A stretch of 64,000 nucleotides of DNA. Source: Boswellia sacra. Its lineage: Eukaryota > Streptophyta > Magnoliopsida > Sapindales > Burseraceae. Under the pieces are notes generated by a model, which did not search any database, was not told the origin of the DNA, and saw only the letters and a list, made by a program, of their open reading frames with translations. Positions 36,659-48,861 of this stretch are shown here, piece by piece. Position 1 is the first letter of the stretch; each line of letters starts with the position of its first letter. Where the stretch lies: the NCBI GenBank assembly GCA_013180625.2, contig SNVD02009519.1:3562501-3626500 (forward strand). The letters run 5' to 3'. Position numbers and translations under genes: made by a program.

Positions 36659-37476
36659 TATTTTTACTCTTTAAGCATATTAAAATAAATTTTTGATAAT
36701 TTTTATCTCATTTTTATGATATATGTGTTTACTTTTATTTTACTATATTATAATTCTATTTTTTTCTAATATTCAATTTATATTTTAAAAGGTAAGGCAT
36801 AAAATATTCTTTTAATTAGATGTATCTTTTTTTTTCAATTAATAAGATCTACTCACACTATTGAATTTTCTTGCAGATTTTTAAAAACTTTTTAGTCCAC
36901 CTGAAAAAAAAAATTATTTTACACTCCTGAAGATGATACACAACTCAGGACTAGCAAAACTATTTAGTTGGATTTAATGAAGCAGAGACGACTGTCAATA
37001 TCATTGATATACTGCCTATCTTCTAAGTTTTCAATTAATCAATTAATTAATAACAAGTTTTGAACTACCAAGCATGTGCTGAAGCTACAAATAAATATAT
37101 AGAAATGTGAAAGGAAATGATACCTGGCGGCTAACGGGCATGACTCATGAGTGGTAAGCATGACCTAGCTAGCTAGGTATAGATTTATGATCATCAATAA
37201 TGAAACCCAAGTTTTAATAGTGTAGATTATATAAATTATACTTATAAACGAAGAGAATTCCATCCATGGAACCAGACAGGGTTACAGCTAATCAATCTAA
37301 CCTTGGCTTGCTTGGGCTGTGCCAAATACGTGTATGCACTGTATCCTCTCCTTACTATCAACATCAAACCAAATATAACCCAAAGCAAACGGAGATAAAG
37401 TTAAGTTAGGGTCTCATTTTTGTTTCGGTAGCACCGCGAATTGCCCACGCATTTTCCCCATCGGTTCACTTTCCAC

Positions 37477-37483
37477 TTATAAA
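37477..37483 (+). promoter_or_regulatory. Probable TATA box of the DREB A-4-like gene
   Basis: The word ttataaa lies about 90 bp upstream of the ATG at 37574, at a distance that suits a short 5' UTR. Assigned from position and sequence only. Confidence 0.4.
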
Positions 37484-37573
37484 CCCAATAAATTGTAGTA
37501 TTTTTTTTGTCAATCTTAACAAAGAGTTTTTATAAATAATTCTGATTTAAAACATTACACACATGTGTTATAT

Positions 37574-38272
37574 ATGGCTAATCCTCCTAGTCCAAGGGAT
37601 CATTTGCCCCCAGCACACCATCCACCAACACCAAATATTCAACTCCCTCACCATGATCCCTCAACTGTAGTGTCCACAGAGAACCCTTCACCACGCCTCT
37701 CTTCATCAACCCGTCGATCTCCCAGACCCGTTTTGACTCCAGGCGGATCCTCGGGTCAGCCTGCCAAAGGGAGACACTCGGATTATCGTGGAATTCGGAG
37801 CAGGAGTGGCAAATGGGTTTCTGAGATACGTGAGCCACGTAAATCTTCTCGAATTTGGCTTGGTACTTACCCTACCCCTGAAATGGCAGCCAGCGCCTAT
37901 GATGTGGCTGCTCTTGCTTTGAAGGGTCCAGATACTCCGTTAAACTTTCCAAATAAGATTCTTTCGTATCCGATACCGGCTTCTACATCCGCCAGCGACA
38001 TAAGAGCGGCTGCAAGTCGAGCGGCTGCAGCGATCTTGGATAGTTCAGATGCTGCGGCAAATCCAGATCCGGGCCGCCCAGCAAGTAGGGATGCTTCAAG
38101 TACTTGCATGGCTTCAGAACAGCAGTTTGTTGATGAAGAAGAGCTTCTGAATATGCCTAATTTGCTTGTGGATATGGCGGAGGGAATGCTAGTGAGTCCG
38201 CCGAGGATAAACTCGGCGTCGGATGACTCACCAGGGAATTCAGATGGGGAAAGTTTGTGGAGCTACACTTGA
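37574..38272 (+). CDS. DREB-type AP2/ERF transcription factor, A-4 (TINY/ERF024-like) group
   Basis: Intronless gene for a 232-aa nuclear DNA-binding protein of the ERF family. The AP2 domain covers about residues 71-127, from [18 protein letters not shown] through [20 protein letters not shown] to PLNFP. The DREB-defining Val and Glu of the second strand are V82 and E87, predicting binding to DRE/CRT-like sites. The segment EIREPRK followed by SRIWLGT and the lack of CBF signature peptides point to subgroup A-4 rather than A-1. The N-terminus is Pro/Ser-rich. The C-terminus is acidic, with a [20 protein letters not shown] stretch and a final SLWSYT. The start is the ATG at 37574; the in-frame GTG ten bases upstream is not used. 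A second DREB gene follows 8 kb downstream on the same strand. Confidence 0.9.
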   Translation: MANPPSPRDHLPPAHHPPTPNIQLPHHDPSTVVSTENPSPRLSSSTRRSPRPVLTPGGSSGQPAKGRHSDYRGIRSRSGKWVSEIREPRKSSRIWLGTYPTPEMAASAYDVAALALKGPDTPLNFPNKILSYPIPASTSASDIRAAASRAAAAILDSSDAAANPDPGRPASRDASSTCMASEQQFVDEEELLNMPNLLVDMAEGMLVSPPRINSASDDSPGNSDGESLWSYT

Positions 38273-40925
38273 ATGCACACTTCTTTTGCAATGTAATTTG
38301 ATGGGTATTCAATGTGGTGGCTGGCTGAAGCTGCAGACGGTCGAGTGCCGTTTAGGGTCCAGTTACCACGGAGTATTGAGGCGTGGTACAACTGTTAGGT
38401 GATTTTTGCCGCATAATTATGATGTTTATATTTTGGTATTTATGCAGTGTACGCTCTCTTCCATCTTTGTTTTTTAAAGATGAGGAGACATTGTTTTTCT
38501 TTAACTTCCAACAATGTAGTAATTGCCCTTCGACTCCTTGGAGTTTGATATTTATGCTACTCGTCCTTAGCAGTGAGGATGTTGATTTGTGTTTTCTTCT
38601 ATCCCCTTGTTAAATTGCTTGAAAACACAAATAACGTTTTCAGATTTGGTTGTGGCAGACATGGAAGCAAAAGTCATGGCAATAAAAGTTTCCTAAAAAG
38701 CGTTGCAAAGCAAAGGCTTGAATTCAATTCTCGATGATTGACTGAGAGTGGTAGGACTGCTGGCTCCAGGAGCTGAGACATGAAATTGTTCTATGTTTTA
38801 TGTTTTTGGACCATTTAACGTTCTGTATATAATATTTATACAACTCAGAACTTTGGGAGCAAATAGATGCATGCTCATATAGCGACTGATTCTCAACCAA
38901 AACTGTATTGGACATGTCGAATTTTTATATGCTTCATACAAACAAAAAGAGCCCTAGAAATTGATGCGGGAGTGAAAATTAATTAATTCGATCGGCCTAA
39001 ATCTGTAGTCATTCATTTGATACCTCTCTCATGAAAGAGGCAAAGCTTGAGCCTAAACGAAAAGCTGTTAAAATGCCGAAACCTTCAATGTGCAGGACAG
39101 TATTAGCCAAATTTAGGTAAAAGATAAAGTTATAATATGTAGGAGAAGGTTTGAATACCTGGAAAAGAACATTGAATTATTAATGTTATATACTGTATAT
39201 AATGATCCTCTTTGACTCAACCTACTCTGTGCAAGTGGGTAGGTTACTTGTAAGATACGATCACATTCAGAATGAATTCTGAGAATTAGAGAATCCAGTA
39301 GTGCTGATAGCAATTTCATATTTGTCATATTTATTATCATTGGTATATATAAGTGGCCCCATACTGAGCTTGTAGCAAGGTAAAAGCTCTAATTTGGTTT
39401 AATACGAGGATTTATTAAGCCCTGAATTAACCGTTTGGATTGGTAACCTAATTCCTCTAACTTTTGTGATGCACCATCTGTGATCAGTATTGTCATAGTT
39501 ATGTCTCTCAAGAGAATGCTCATAACTAGAGATTTTTTGTCTAACATTGAATAACTGTACCGAGAGTTCTTAGGTTTATAGGGAATTATTGTCCATTATA
39601 GAGAGATCTTAGGTTGTAATAAGGAGATTAATCCGGCCTCTATCCAACATGTCTTACTTTGGAATTAAGGGATCTTCAAGTCTACTTTAAAAAACTACAA
39701 ATGTTCACTAATTTCTTTATCAAAGAGATTGATTTTCTTTCTTTCCTTTTTTTTTTTTTTTTTTGCCATTAATTGGGATAAAGTTGGATGTGCAAATATC
39801 TCATTGTCTTGGATTTTAATTCATTATCTATTTGCCTTGTGACATATAATTGCTAGGGCCTGTGAATCTTTGCCAGTGAGTAATAAATAACATTAGATAG
39901 GAGAGGATCAATTGGGGAGCATGCATGTGCTACTTTTACACACCTTTTTGGACATTTTTTATTCTGATAGATCAGCAATCCACCTTACACAATAATTTCA
40001 CATAAAATGATACATCAAATAAAACATACATGTGTAATTAAAACAAGTTAAAGGGAAATATTATAATGTCCAGGGATGAATATAGACACAAGGCCAGACA
40101 TAAATTAATAGCAGGCGTACATATGGAGCAACCTCATTCAGATGGTTAGTTAACCGCTTAAGACAATGACAAGAGTTATTAGATTGGCATTTGACCGATG
40201 ATAGTACACACAATCTATGAGTTGGAAAGGTTCACTAAAGGATAGCTTAGAAAATGAATCTGTGTCCGAAAAAGATATCATCAAACAATTTATGAATCCG
40301 ATGACGAAAACGAAAGAAAATGATACAGAATAACCCGCAAAAGTTGTGTTACTGGTCATTTTACGGCACACAAAAAAAAAAAAAAAACCTAGACAAAATA
40401 GCCTAAATTAAACTAGCTAGAAGAGATTTTCTCCAATGAGTTAATGAGTTTATTCTTGGAGAACTCTTCTAAAACTCATCCTAATTGTCTTCAAGAGAAG
40501 ATTTTTGTGTGAGACATCATTAGGAACGGTTGAGTAAAATGAGCAGATTGCCATTGATATATACATTTATTAAAATTTAGTTTTCTCTAATACCACTTTG
40601 TTGGACAATTACTCAAACAACCCAACTTAAGTAACATAATAATACAATAACTTGAAGAAGAAATTTTACTTTATAAACTCTCTTAACTTTATTTCTCTTA
40701 ATTCTTCTTATTTCTGTTTAATAAAATTGATAAATTATAAAAACATCATAATCCTGTTCAAATCATGAATACTAATATTCTTAAATAAACTATACTCTTA
40801 ATCCATAATTAACTAGAAATATTAAACATTTCTCTTAACATGACTTCTAAATTAATTAGAAATAAAAAACTATAATCTTATTTTAACATAGACTATTATA
40901 TTCTTAAGCTTTATTTGAACTTTCA

Positions 40926-41108
40926 ATACCAATGACTAGTTAATTTTTCAAACCCTAATATTGAGATATGTGCTCCAGAAGCTTTGACAAGAAATGAGCC
41001 GGAAAACCCGTAGTACCGACATCCATTGTTTACTTCTGCTGCCGACTTGACCAAGTTGTCTGCGAAGACCGTCAAATTTGTCAGAGTGCTCACATTGTTA
41101 AGTTGTTT
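40926..41108 (-). pseudogene. Unidentified coding-like fragment, 61 open codons
   Basis: The minus strand is open between a stop at 41111-41109 and one at 40925-40923. The middle reads like real protein: NVSTLTNLTVFADNLVKSAA, then EVNNGCRYYGFSGSFLVKAS and GAHISILGF. There is no ATG at its head and no clear splice pair, so it may be an exon left over from a decayed gene. I do not recognise the family and assign no function. It could also be a chance open frame, but its residue composition is unlike the AT-driven frames around it. Confidence 0.3.
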
Positions 41109-41433
41109 TCAAGGATCGACTCAATGCTTGTGGACTAAAAATATCTTACAGTGAACTCAAATGTGAAAAGGCATAAGCAGTAAATCAATCCAAATCCAGT
41201 ACAAAATTTGGAAAATAAAAACGATGTAGTAAACTCTGCGTCGGCCTGATTACTGTTTCTATTTGTCGACAACCCCAAGTCGATTTGTACTAATTAAACA
41301 TCACATCTAATTTCGATCGACATGCTCTGAATTCTGATCATATCCCAACAAAAAGTACTGGCAGCTAGTCCATGGATTGGAAGTCTCCGTTAACTGAAGT
41401 TTAGATTACAGAGTTTTAGTTTAAAATGTCTTA

Positions 41434-41757
41434 TTGGTATCTATGGCTTTAGCTACGGTATCAGGCACCACTTTTCAAAATTTTTGTAAATTTTGTGTAA
41501 AAATTATAAATTTTTGTATAAAAATCGTAAATGTGAAAAAAAAAGTTATAAATAAAAAATTGTATAACCATTTTCAATTTTTTGTAAATTAGTGTAAAAG
41601 TTGTAAATCATTGTATAAAAGTCGTAAATATGAAAAATTATCATTTACAACTTTTTTTTTCATATTTACGATTTATATACAAAGATTTACAACTTTTACA
41701 CTAAATTTACAAAAATTTTGAAAAGTGATGCACTGGTACAATCGGTGCACCATAGAC
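41434..41757. repeat. Fold-back (MITE-like) element, about 320 bp
   Basis: The left arm (caccacttttcaaaattttt, then gtaaattttgtgtaaaaatt) pairs with the right arm, whose reverse complement reads catcacttttcaaaattttt then gtaaatttagtgtaaaagtt. The outermost words tctatgg match on both sides. The interior repeats tgtaaat(t/c) and ttgtata words in both orientations. I could not find a reliable target duplication, so the superfamily is left open. Confidence 0.65.
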
Positions 41758-44700
41758 CCTAAAGGGTGAAATCTGTCTGTTAACTATTGAGTTAATTTTA
41801 CTTAAGTTTTCTTTATTTTGCTTTAGTGTTAACCCAAATAGATTTTGATCAAATTTCTCTTTAATTTTTACAAAATTATCAAAGACATCTTGATTAACGG
41901 ATTTCATTGAGCTATTTATTGATAGTAAGTGATAAAATTGTAAAAAATATTGCATGACAATCTTGTTAATGAATTAATTTGATACTTTTTTATCGACCCC
42001 TTGGAAGGATTGTACACTAATATTCCGTTTTGAAAAAACATCTTATGAATACAGTAAGTAGTAGGGCTATTCCGTACCCAATACAATGCACTTAACACAT
42101 GCAGCAACATTTTAAAATAAATGCCATTAAATTATATTAAAATTAGATTTCTATTTCGTAAATTGTCTTTGTTGTAAAATCAATAGGTTAGTATTCCATT
42201 CAATTACAAATAGTATGAGAATTAAAAATTTATTCAAAGTTGATGAAAAAAAATCATTTTTAAAATCAATGGGTTAATGTTCCATTTAATTACATGTACT
42301 TATGTAGGATAGACATCTTGCTTAGCAAGTATTCTTAAACACAAGTATTTAGCTCAGTAGTGCTAAATTTCCAACTCAAAATACAACTAAAAGTCTTCAA
42401 CCTAATACGATAGTCTAAATAGCAAAAAATTCATTGGAAGAGAAAAAAATGGATGATAAAAATAACATATATAGTAGGATTTTGTCACTTAGACTGTCAA
42501 ACTTTAGGTTGTAAGTCTAACATTATTATATTTAGTCAGTGTTAAGGGTGGTTGACTTTTTAGTTTTTGTCTCAGTTTTCTCAACCATCAATGATCTTTT
42601 ATCATCATTTCATTGAATAAGATTGCTAAGTTATCTCATTTTACCAATTTTTTCATTTCACGCATGATCATATGTCCTCATTGCGTTAGATATATAAGTT
42701 CACCAAATCACTGTTTTGAGCCGGTATGCCTGTCCACATGAGTCTTTCCTTGAATTTAAATAGCCACACCCTATGCACAACATAATAATGATTATAACAA
42801 CATATAAAATGACAAATTTATGTGGCTTGATTTCATTGAAAAAAATTATTTTTTTTAATTTTATAGATTCGTAAGATTTCTTTCTAATATGTATATTATA
42901 CATGTTAAAATTAGATGAAATATAATGAGATTAAACTTTGGATTCGAGATCTTGGAAAGATAAGAAGCATAACTTTTGGTGTTTGTCTTCTTGCATGTAG
43001 AACTTTAATAATGTTAATTTCTTGTGTGGGGGAATAATTCAAATGGCAAACTTCAGTTGATAATTTTGAAGTTTGGTAAAACTTCAGTGGAAGCAACGAT
43101 TGCAATAGAAAAAGGCTTATAATAATGCACAGCAAAAGCCGAAAGCAAATCTGGCTCCTCATGAAAAGCATTAAAGACCAAATTAAGGAAGAAAGACTCC
43201 AAGAATGATAATTTGTATGGAGTAGTGAATATTATGTCTGCTTTCCAAAAGTGGGATGTTAAGAGCTTGAATTAAAAATTAGGAGCACAAGAGATAAAGA
43301 AATTGAAGGGGGTGGCCCAGTCACCGGTAAGATTCTTTTAGGCAGAAATTTGTACAGAGAGCAGAGAGATAACTCTTATTGAATTATTCTTAAAGATTCG
43401 AGTGTCTATATATTTATATATTTCGGCAGTGGATAGGTTCAATTCACTTGGCAATCGGCATCAGATCAACCAGCACTGTTCCTAAAGCGGCTATAGAAAA
43501 GGAGGCAAAACAATTAGGATATACATAGAAGGGAAATCATATCTACATGATAAGGACTACGGCTTCCTTGTTATAGAGATTGAACCATTGCTTTCAAGCC
43601 TTTCTCCTATTTGTTTATTTATTTCTTTTTTCTTTTTAATTTAGATTGAAATCCGTCGTCATGGCTTACATAAGATTAAAGAAATGATCTAATCTCACTC
43701 TTGACACACTTAAGTACCTTTTCTTTCTCTGGGTATAAATACATGTAGATCCTCATTTTTTACAGGTCGTTTTCAATCATTCTTGAAACTATGTCAAGAA
43801 CCCATTTTGAATTAATAAAATTTGCTTGAAGGGTTACTGGGTTTGGTTCGATAACTCATTATTATATGTCCAACTCTGATTGGATCATTAGATGCAAGCA
43901 TTTAAATAGTTGAATATTTCATGTGTCATTTATAATATATATATATATATATTAATTTTGTAAATCAAATTTAATCTTAATCAGTTTAAGTGTTTAGATT
44001 CATCAATACTCTAAAACTTATAGAAAACCATATTGTGAGGATATTCAGAAGTACTTATGCTATTTGCTTTTTCATTTTTAAACAAATTAATTTTATAATT
44101 CCCCTTTTGTGCTATTTTTCTTTTTATAAAAGAGCAAAAAAATAAAAACCCCAGAGAGATGCAGACGACATTCAATATGGGTAGCTGGATTTTGATTCGA
44201 AACGGACATTAAAATTTAATAATTGGCAATGGTGTCTATGTTACTTTAACCAATAAATGATTATGAAGTAATTTTATAGAAAATATATTTGGTACATTGA
44301 TTCACATCATTAAACCTATCTGCAATGCTTTTTCTTTAAATCATTTGCAAATTATTACATGTTATTTTAGTAATTCTTGAACGATGATAATCTCGATCAT
44401 CATCAACGGCCAAAAAAATATAAAAAAGAAAGAAATCTGAAATCATGTGTCAAGATACGTACCAAGTTGAATAAAAAACAATAATAATATAATCATTATA
44501 CATATATTGATATCATATGCGCGTATTTCTTTCTTAATCATGACTGGGTCATAGTTGAATTAAATTCAACAGAGCTTTCCCTTTTCCCAACTGGCTGGCT
44601 AATCAATTACTATCGCTGAAGGGGTGTGTTTGGCTTAGGAGGAGTAGTCAATTAAGTCATGGGCTTAAGAAAAGGACAAACAAGTCATTTTCAGCAATGG

Positions 44701-45093
44701 TCCTTCTAGCTAAGGTGAAAGCTATTTAAAGCATGTGCATGTGGTTCATAATCTGTCAGGTGGTGACCACTCATAGCTTTCACTTTCTCCGCTTTGTTAT
44801 TCAATTTCAAGTATCTTGTTTGTATATCAGGAAAGCCATAAGCGAAGTAAAAAAAGAAAAAGAAAAGTCTCCACCACCACCCCCCTTACCCCTCCATTTT
44901 CCAAACACGGTTTTAGTTTTGGGGGGCTTGACTTGCTCCGTACTCTCTTGATGTTGACTCTCTCACTTTCCTCACCAACTTCCTTCAGTTTCTTCCAACT
45001 GTCGTCTCGTTCCGTTTCGCTTCATCAACTGTAACCAAATTTCGTTTTATTTTATTTTCAAAGAGATGAGATCCTCATTGGGGGCCACATAAG

Positions 45094-45233
45094 CCACGTG
45101 GTCCACGCGAAACCGCGGGAAATCCAGCCATCTGTGGTGGTTGGTTGGGCTGGCCGTTAACTGTCAACCCGTGTTTTGGCAAGCGTGTGACGTCATCGCT
45201 AAAAGGTCTCCCCTTGTTTTATCCGCCACGTCA
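45094..45233 (+). promoter_or_regulatory. Cluster of ACGT-core (bZIP/bHLH-type) sites
   Basis: Within 140 bp lie a palindromic G-box ccacgtgg (45094-45101), a perfect tgacgtca (45188-45195) and ccacgtca (45226-45233), in a patch clearly richer in G+C than its surroundings. A pyrimidine-rich stretch (about 45275-45330) follows, like a plant leader. The next plus-strand gene is the CBF/DREB1 starting at 46185, about 1 kb away. The sites could be a distal control region for it, or the relic promoter of a lost gene. Binding is inferred from consensus only. Confidence 0.45.
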
Positions 45234-46073
45234 CCTCCCCTCTTCAAACTAAACTAAACTAGAACCAGAACTTCCGCTCTTTCCTTCCATTCTTCTCCCC
45301 TTTCTCCACTTTAATTTCCCTCGTGCAAATATTATTATTGAACAACTTTTCTTTGTGATGATAATTAAACTTAATTTTTAATTCATTAAAAAACTTTATA
45401 AATTATTATTCACGTAAATTTTATGAATAATGTTAAACTTATAACTTATGTGTAATCAAAATTTTATATAATCTGAGTCGATAAGATATTATTAGATGAA
45501 TAATTATCGTATTATTTAATTTAATATCTTTTATTTTTTTATAATTTGTTAACTCAATTTATTTTAAAAATAATTATAAATAAGTTATAGATGTGTTATT
45601 GTTCATAACTTATTAACAAAAAATAAAAATTTTTAGAAAAATAAATTTCTCAATCTGTATGTTGAAGGAACTAAAGAAAAATAAATAATAAAATAAGAAA
45701 GGGCGGTTACGGTGCGATCATGAATTAATAATTTCAAGAATAGAGCTCGTGGCACTGAGACTGACCTTGACTTGGACAGGCACAGGTTCATGCCATCGAG
45801 AAGAGAAAAGAAAAATAAGAACAAGTAAAAAGAGAAAAAATCAATCCACGAGTGCTGCTTATCAGTCAAAGTCTTGAAAAAAAGGGACAAAATGAACACG
45901 TGTCAATCCATAAAGCACACATTCACTCAAGCTGTCTCAAAACAGCTGGTAGATAACTTCAAAATTTTCTTTTCTATCATAGTATTAGTATGTTAAAACC
46001 GTGGACTCTTTATCCAGCTGTTTCCTTATCACCACTCCGTGTTCGCGTTTCTCAAGTGCAAAGCTAACCTTCG
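45234..46073. other. Upstream region of the CBF/DREB1 gene
   Basis: It includes an AT-rich segment (45340-45660) and an ABRE-like acgtgtc at about 45897-45903. No gene is supported here. Confidence 0.4.
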
Positions 46074-46080
46074 TATATAA
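46074..46080 (+). promoter_or_regulatory. Probable TATA box of CBF/DREB1
   Basis: The word tatataa lies 105 bp upstream of the ATG at 46185 and fits a short leader. Assigned by position and consensus. Confidence 0.5.
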
Positions 46081-46184
46081 TCTGCAATCCATGCATACTT
46101 TTTCCTCATATCCTATCCAAATCTACTTAACTGACACTCATATACCTACACTCAACTTATTATCTTATTTTCTCTTACATTTAC

Positions 46185-46877
46185 ATGGAGGATTTTTCGA
46201 GTTTTTCGGACCCACATCCGTATTGGCAGTCAGAGTTGGCTGTCTCATCTCCTCCTGTTTCCGAGGGAAATAGAAGTTCTCGTCTAGGGAATTTTTCTGA
46301 TGAAGATGTGTTGTTGGCATCAAGTTACCCGAAGAAGCGCGCGGGCCGTAAGAAGTTTCGGGAGACTCGACACCCCGTGTACCGTGGAGTGCGGAGGAGG
46401 AATTCTGGCAAGTGGGTGTGCGAAGTGAGGGAGCCGAACAAGAAGTCGAGGATTTGGCTTGGAACGTTTCCCACTGCGGAAATGGCGGCGAGAGCACATG
46501 ACGTGGCGGCGATTGCGTTGAGAGGACGGACAGCTTGTTTGAACTTTGCAGACTCGGCTTGGCGGCTGCCTGTGCCGGCTTCGAGTGAACCGAAGGATAT
46601 ACAGAAGGCGGCAGCGGAAGCAGCAGAGGCTTTCAGGCCGGCGGGATCAGAGGAAGGTTTGAGGCAGGGAAGTGAGAAAATGGCAGAAGAAGAGAGGAGG
46701 GTGACGACAACGTCGGATGATATGTTTTTTATGGATGAAGAAGCGGTTTTTGGGATGCCCGGATTGCTGGCAAACATGGCAGAGGGGATGTTGTTGCCGC
46801 CACCTCAATCTGGGATGGATAGTAAGGAAGAAGAAGAAAGTGACGCTGATGTGTCACTGTGGAGTTACTCAATTTAA
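46185..46877 (+). CDS. DREB1: CBF/DREB1 cold-response transcription factor
   Basis: Intronless, 230 aa. Proteins of this type bind the CRT/DRE element (core CCGAC) and activate cold and dehydration genes in the nucleus. The AP2 domain is about residues 66-123, with the DREB-type V78 and E83. Both CBF signature peptides flank it: [16 protein letters not shown] (49-64) before, and DSAWRL (123-128) after. The acidic C-terminus carries [20 protein letters not shown] and ends in LWSYSI, matching the usual LWSY tail. These marks separate it clearly from other DREB groups. The ATG at 46185 is the start: it follows a plausible TATA box and leader. I cannot tell which CBF paralogue it is. No other CBF copy is in the window. 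Confidence 0.95.
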   Translation: MEDFSSFSDPHPYWQSELAVSSPPVSEGNRSSRLGNFSDEDVLLASSYPKKRAGRKKFRETRHPVYRGVRRRNSGKWVCEVREPNKKSRIWLGTFPTAEMAARAHDVAAIALRGRTACLNFADSAWRLPVPASSEPKDIQKAAAEAAEAFRPAGSEEGLRQGSEKMAEEERRVTTTSDDMFFMDEEAVFGMPGLLANMAEGMLLPPPQSGMDSKEEEESDADVSLWSYSI

Positions 46878-48861
46878 TTAGTATATATATAAGTAATTAA
46901 GACTGAGAGTGACTACTTAGATTTTTGGTTTGTGTTTGTTTGCTACGAAATTTTATTAGTTAGGTTCCGTACTTATATTTTTTGACTAGTACGGTACAAT
47001 TATGAGCAGAAATGTGTCTAAGGGAACCGGAGTGTGTTGGCTGTATGATGTTATATATATAAATTTTGCATAATTGGGCAAAATGCCCAGCAAGTGTACT
47101 GTATGATCGAAAATAGTAAAAAACCAAGTTTGTGGCAACCAATTTTTCCACTTGGTTGTATAAAGAATTTTTATTTTGGACTTGATGGAGTCACTAGTTA
47201 AAAAGCTTAAAAGCCTTGAATTGACTAGAGTGGTTTACGGCAGATACTCAAGATACTTTTATTGGTGATGGTGGGGTCTGAGACACCACTGAGTTGTTTA
47301 TTATGCACTAAAAGAAGTGGAAAGGATATAAGCGGCTGGACTTGAGGATTGCGATACCATTTTCATAACCTTCTATCAAATTATCAACAGAATTATTAAT
47401 GAAATGTATAACACTATAATCAAGATCTTATTATAGTTTATCAATTGTTAAACACAAATGCATTCTACATTAATTTAATAGTTACTGAAGAGGAGTGGTG
47501 TTCCAGCAGTTAATATAGTGATTGAGTTCTTTCCTCTGGCCATAAAGCAAGTGAAAATTTCAGACCACAAATTTATATTTTTCCCTGTTTTAAATGGGTA
47601 AGGAATATACTACATATATAAAAATGTTACAATAATCATTATTCTTCTCATCTACTTTACCCAAGATTTTCGTGACCATGGGTAAATTTTCCTGACATTT
47701 TTTGTTCAGTGGCTGCAAGATTTACCTTTTCCGTCTCTGTAACCAAATTTATATGCCATGGTAAATGGTGACGTCTCAGGCTATCACTTTCCCAGTCTCC
47801 ACGCAATGTAAGACTCCGATAGAAAAGAATTTGAAATGTCATAAACTTACCTACTTTTGCTGACCACTCTCTGTCCAGCTACTTTTGCTGACCATTTTCT
47901 GTTCAGTGGCTGCAATCTAAACGTTTTCGTCTCTGTAACCAAATCAATATGCCATGGTCATGGTGACGTCTCCGGCTATCAGTTTGCCAGTCCCCACACA
48001 ATGTTAGGCCCAGATAGAAAAGAATTTCAAAAGTCCAACCAAGCCCTACAAGCACACAGCTCAAAAAGTAGATCCTTGACGCCTAATAAGAACAAGGCGC
48101 CCCAAAATAAAGCCTGCCTCGCAGTCTATTGTACAATCTTTCAATTCGCTCAACAGACGAGTAGAATATAGAAAATTAGAGGTAACACTACAATACACCT
48201 GATGCATTCTGTGCATTCGGGATTTCACAAAATTGTTATTGAAAAAAAAAAGCTCATGATTCCCGTAATTTATTTTATTTTCCCAAACTTTATGCAAAAA
48301 ATCTTGAATTTTATACAAAAAATATCGGGTGCATTATAGTTTTTCCCGCAAATTAGGGATTGCCTACTCACCATCACATAAATATACTACAACTTTGGCG
48401 TCCGCTGGATTCAGTATAGACCAGTAAAGATTGAATTGGCACCAATCGTTCCGTTTATTGAAGCCAACACTGAATCCAGCATGTAGTAATTCCTTAGCCA
48501 AGATAAACATTTGCAACCATGCTACCGAACACAAAGCAGAATTTACAACAAGATTAAGTGAACTTTCACTGCGAGTCTTCAACCTATCACATACCAACCT
48601 AACAGATCTTTGAGGGAAATGCAAACACAATAATCTAACCATTTGAATGCTGTTACAAGAACATATCCCATGTACTCCATGAAAAAGATGCAATATAAAA
48701 AAACAAAAATGTGAAACAGGAGCTGCTAAACATAAGCAGTCCAGAAAAAGTGGTATCTAGGACAAAGAATACAAATCTGATGATTAAAGGATAGGCGGGA
48801 ACACCAACGTGGTCGAATATGATCTACCATCTCATCAATGCCTGGGTCAGATGAAGAAATG
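46878..48861. other. Intergenic between CBF/DREB1 and the PGAP3-like gene
   Basis: The convergent genes' 3' flanks are here, with a duplicated segment at 47695-48036 listed separately. Short open frames show no family likeness. No gene is supported. Confidence 0.5.
47695..48036 (+). repeat. Diverged tandem duplication, period about 197 bp
   Basis: Copy A (about 47700-47840) and copy B (about 47897-48036) share gttcagtggctgcaa, gtctctgtaaccaaat, atatgccatgg, ggtgacgtctc and gatagaaaagaattt in the same order. A smaller doublet, tacttttgctgacca, lies between them at about 47852 and 47880. Each copy has a tgacgtc core. No open frame is conserved between the copies. Confidence 0.8.

Larger units (their letters stand above)
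38273..45093. other. Long intergenic region between the two DREB genes
   Basis: Mostly AT-rich DNA. Two items are listed separately: an unidentified coding-like fragment at 40926-41108 (-) and a fold-back element at 41434-41757. Poly-T and poly-A runs and an (AT)n tract at about 43936-43953 are present. I find no intact gene in this 6.8-kb stretch. Confidence 0.5.

Noticed and set aside
37587..37838. Minus-strand frames opposite both DREB genes
   Set aside because: Shadows of GC-rich AP2 coding sequence.
43835..43860. tRNA B-box-like word ggttcgata
   Set aside because: No A box, no cloverleaf stems around it.
44733..45034. Two overlapping plus-strand frames of 72 aa
   Set aside because: No conserved motif; composition follows local pyrimidine runs.
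48364..48693. Minus-strand 109-aa open frame downstream of the PGAP3-like gene
   Set aside because: No recognisable family and located in the presumed 3' UTR and flank.
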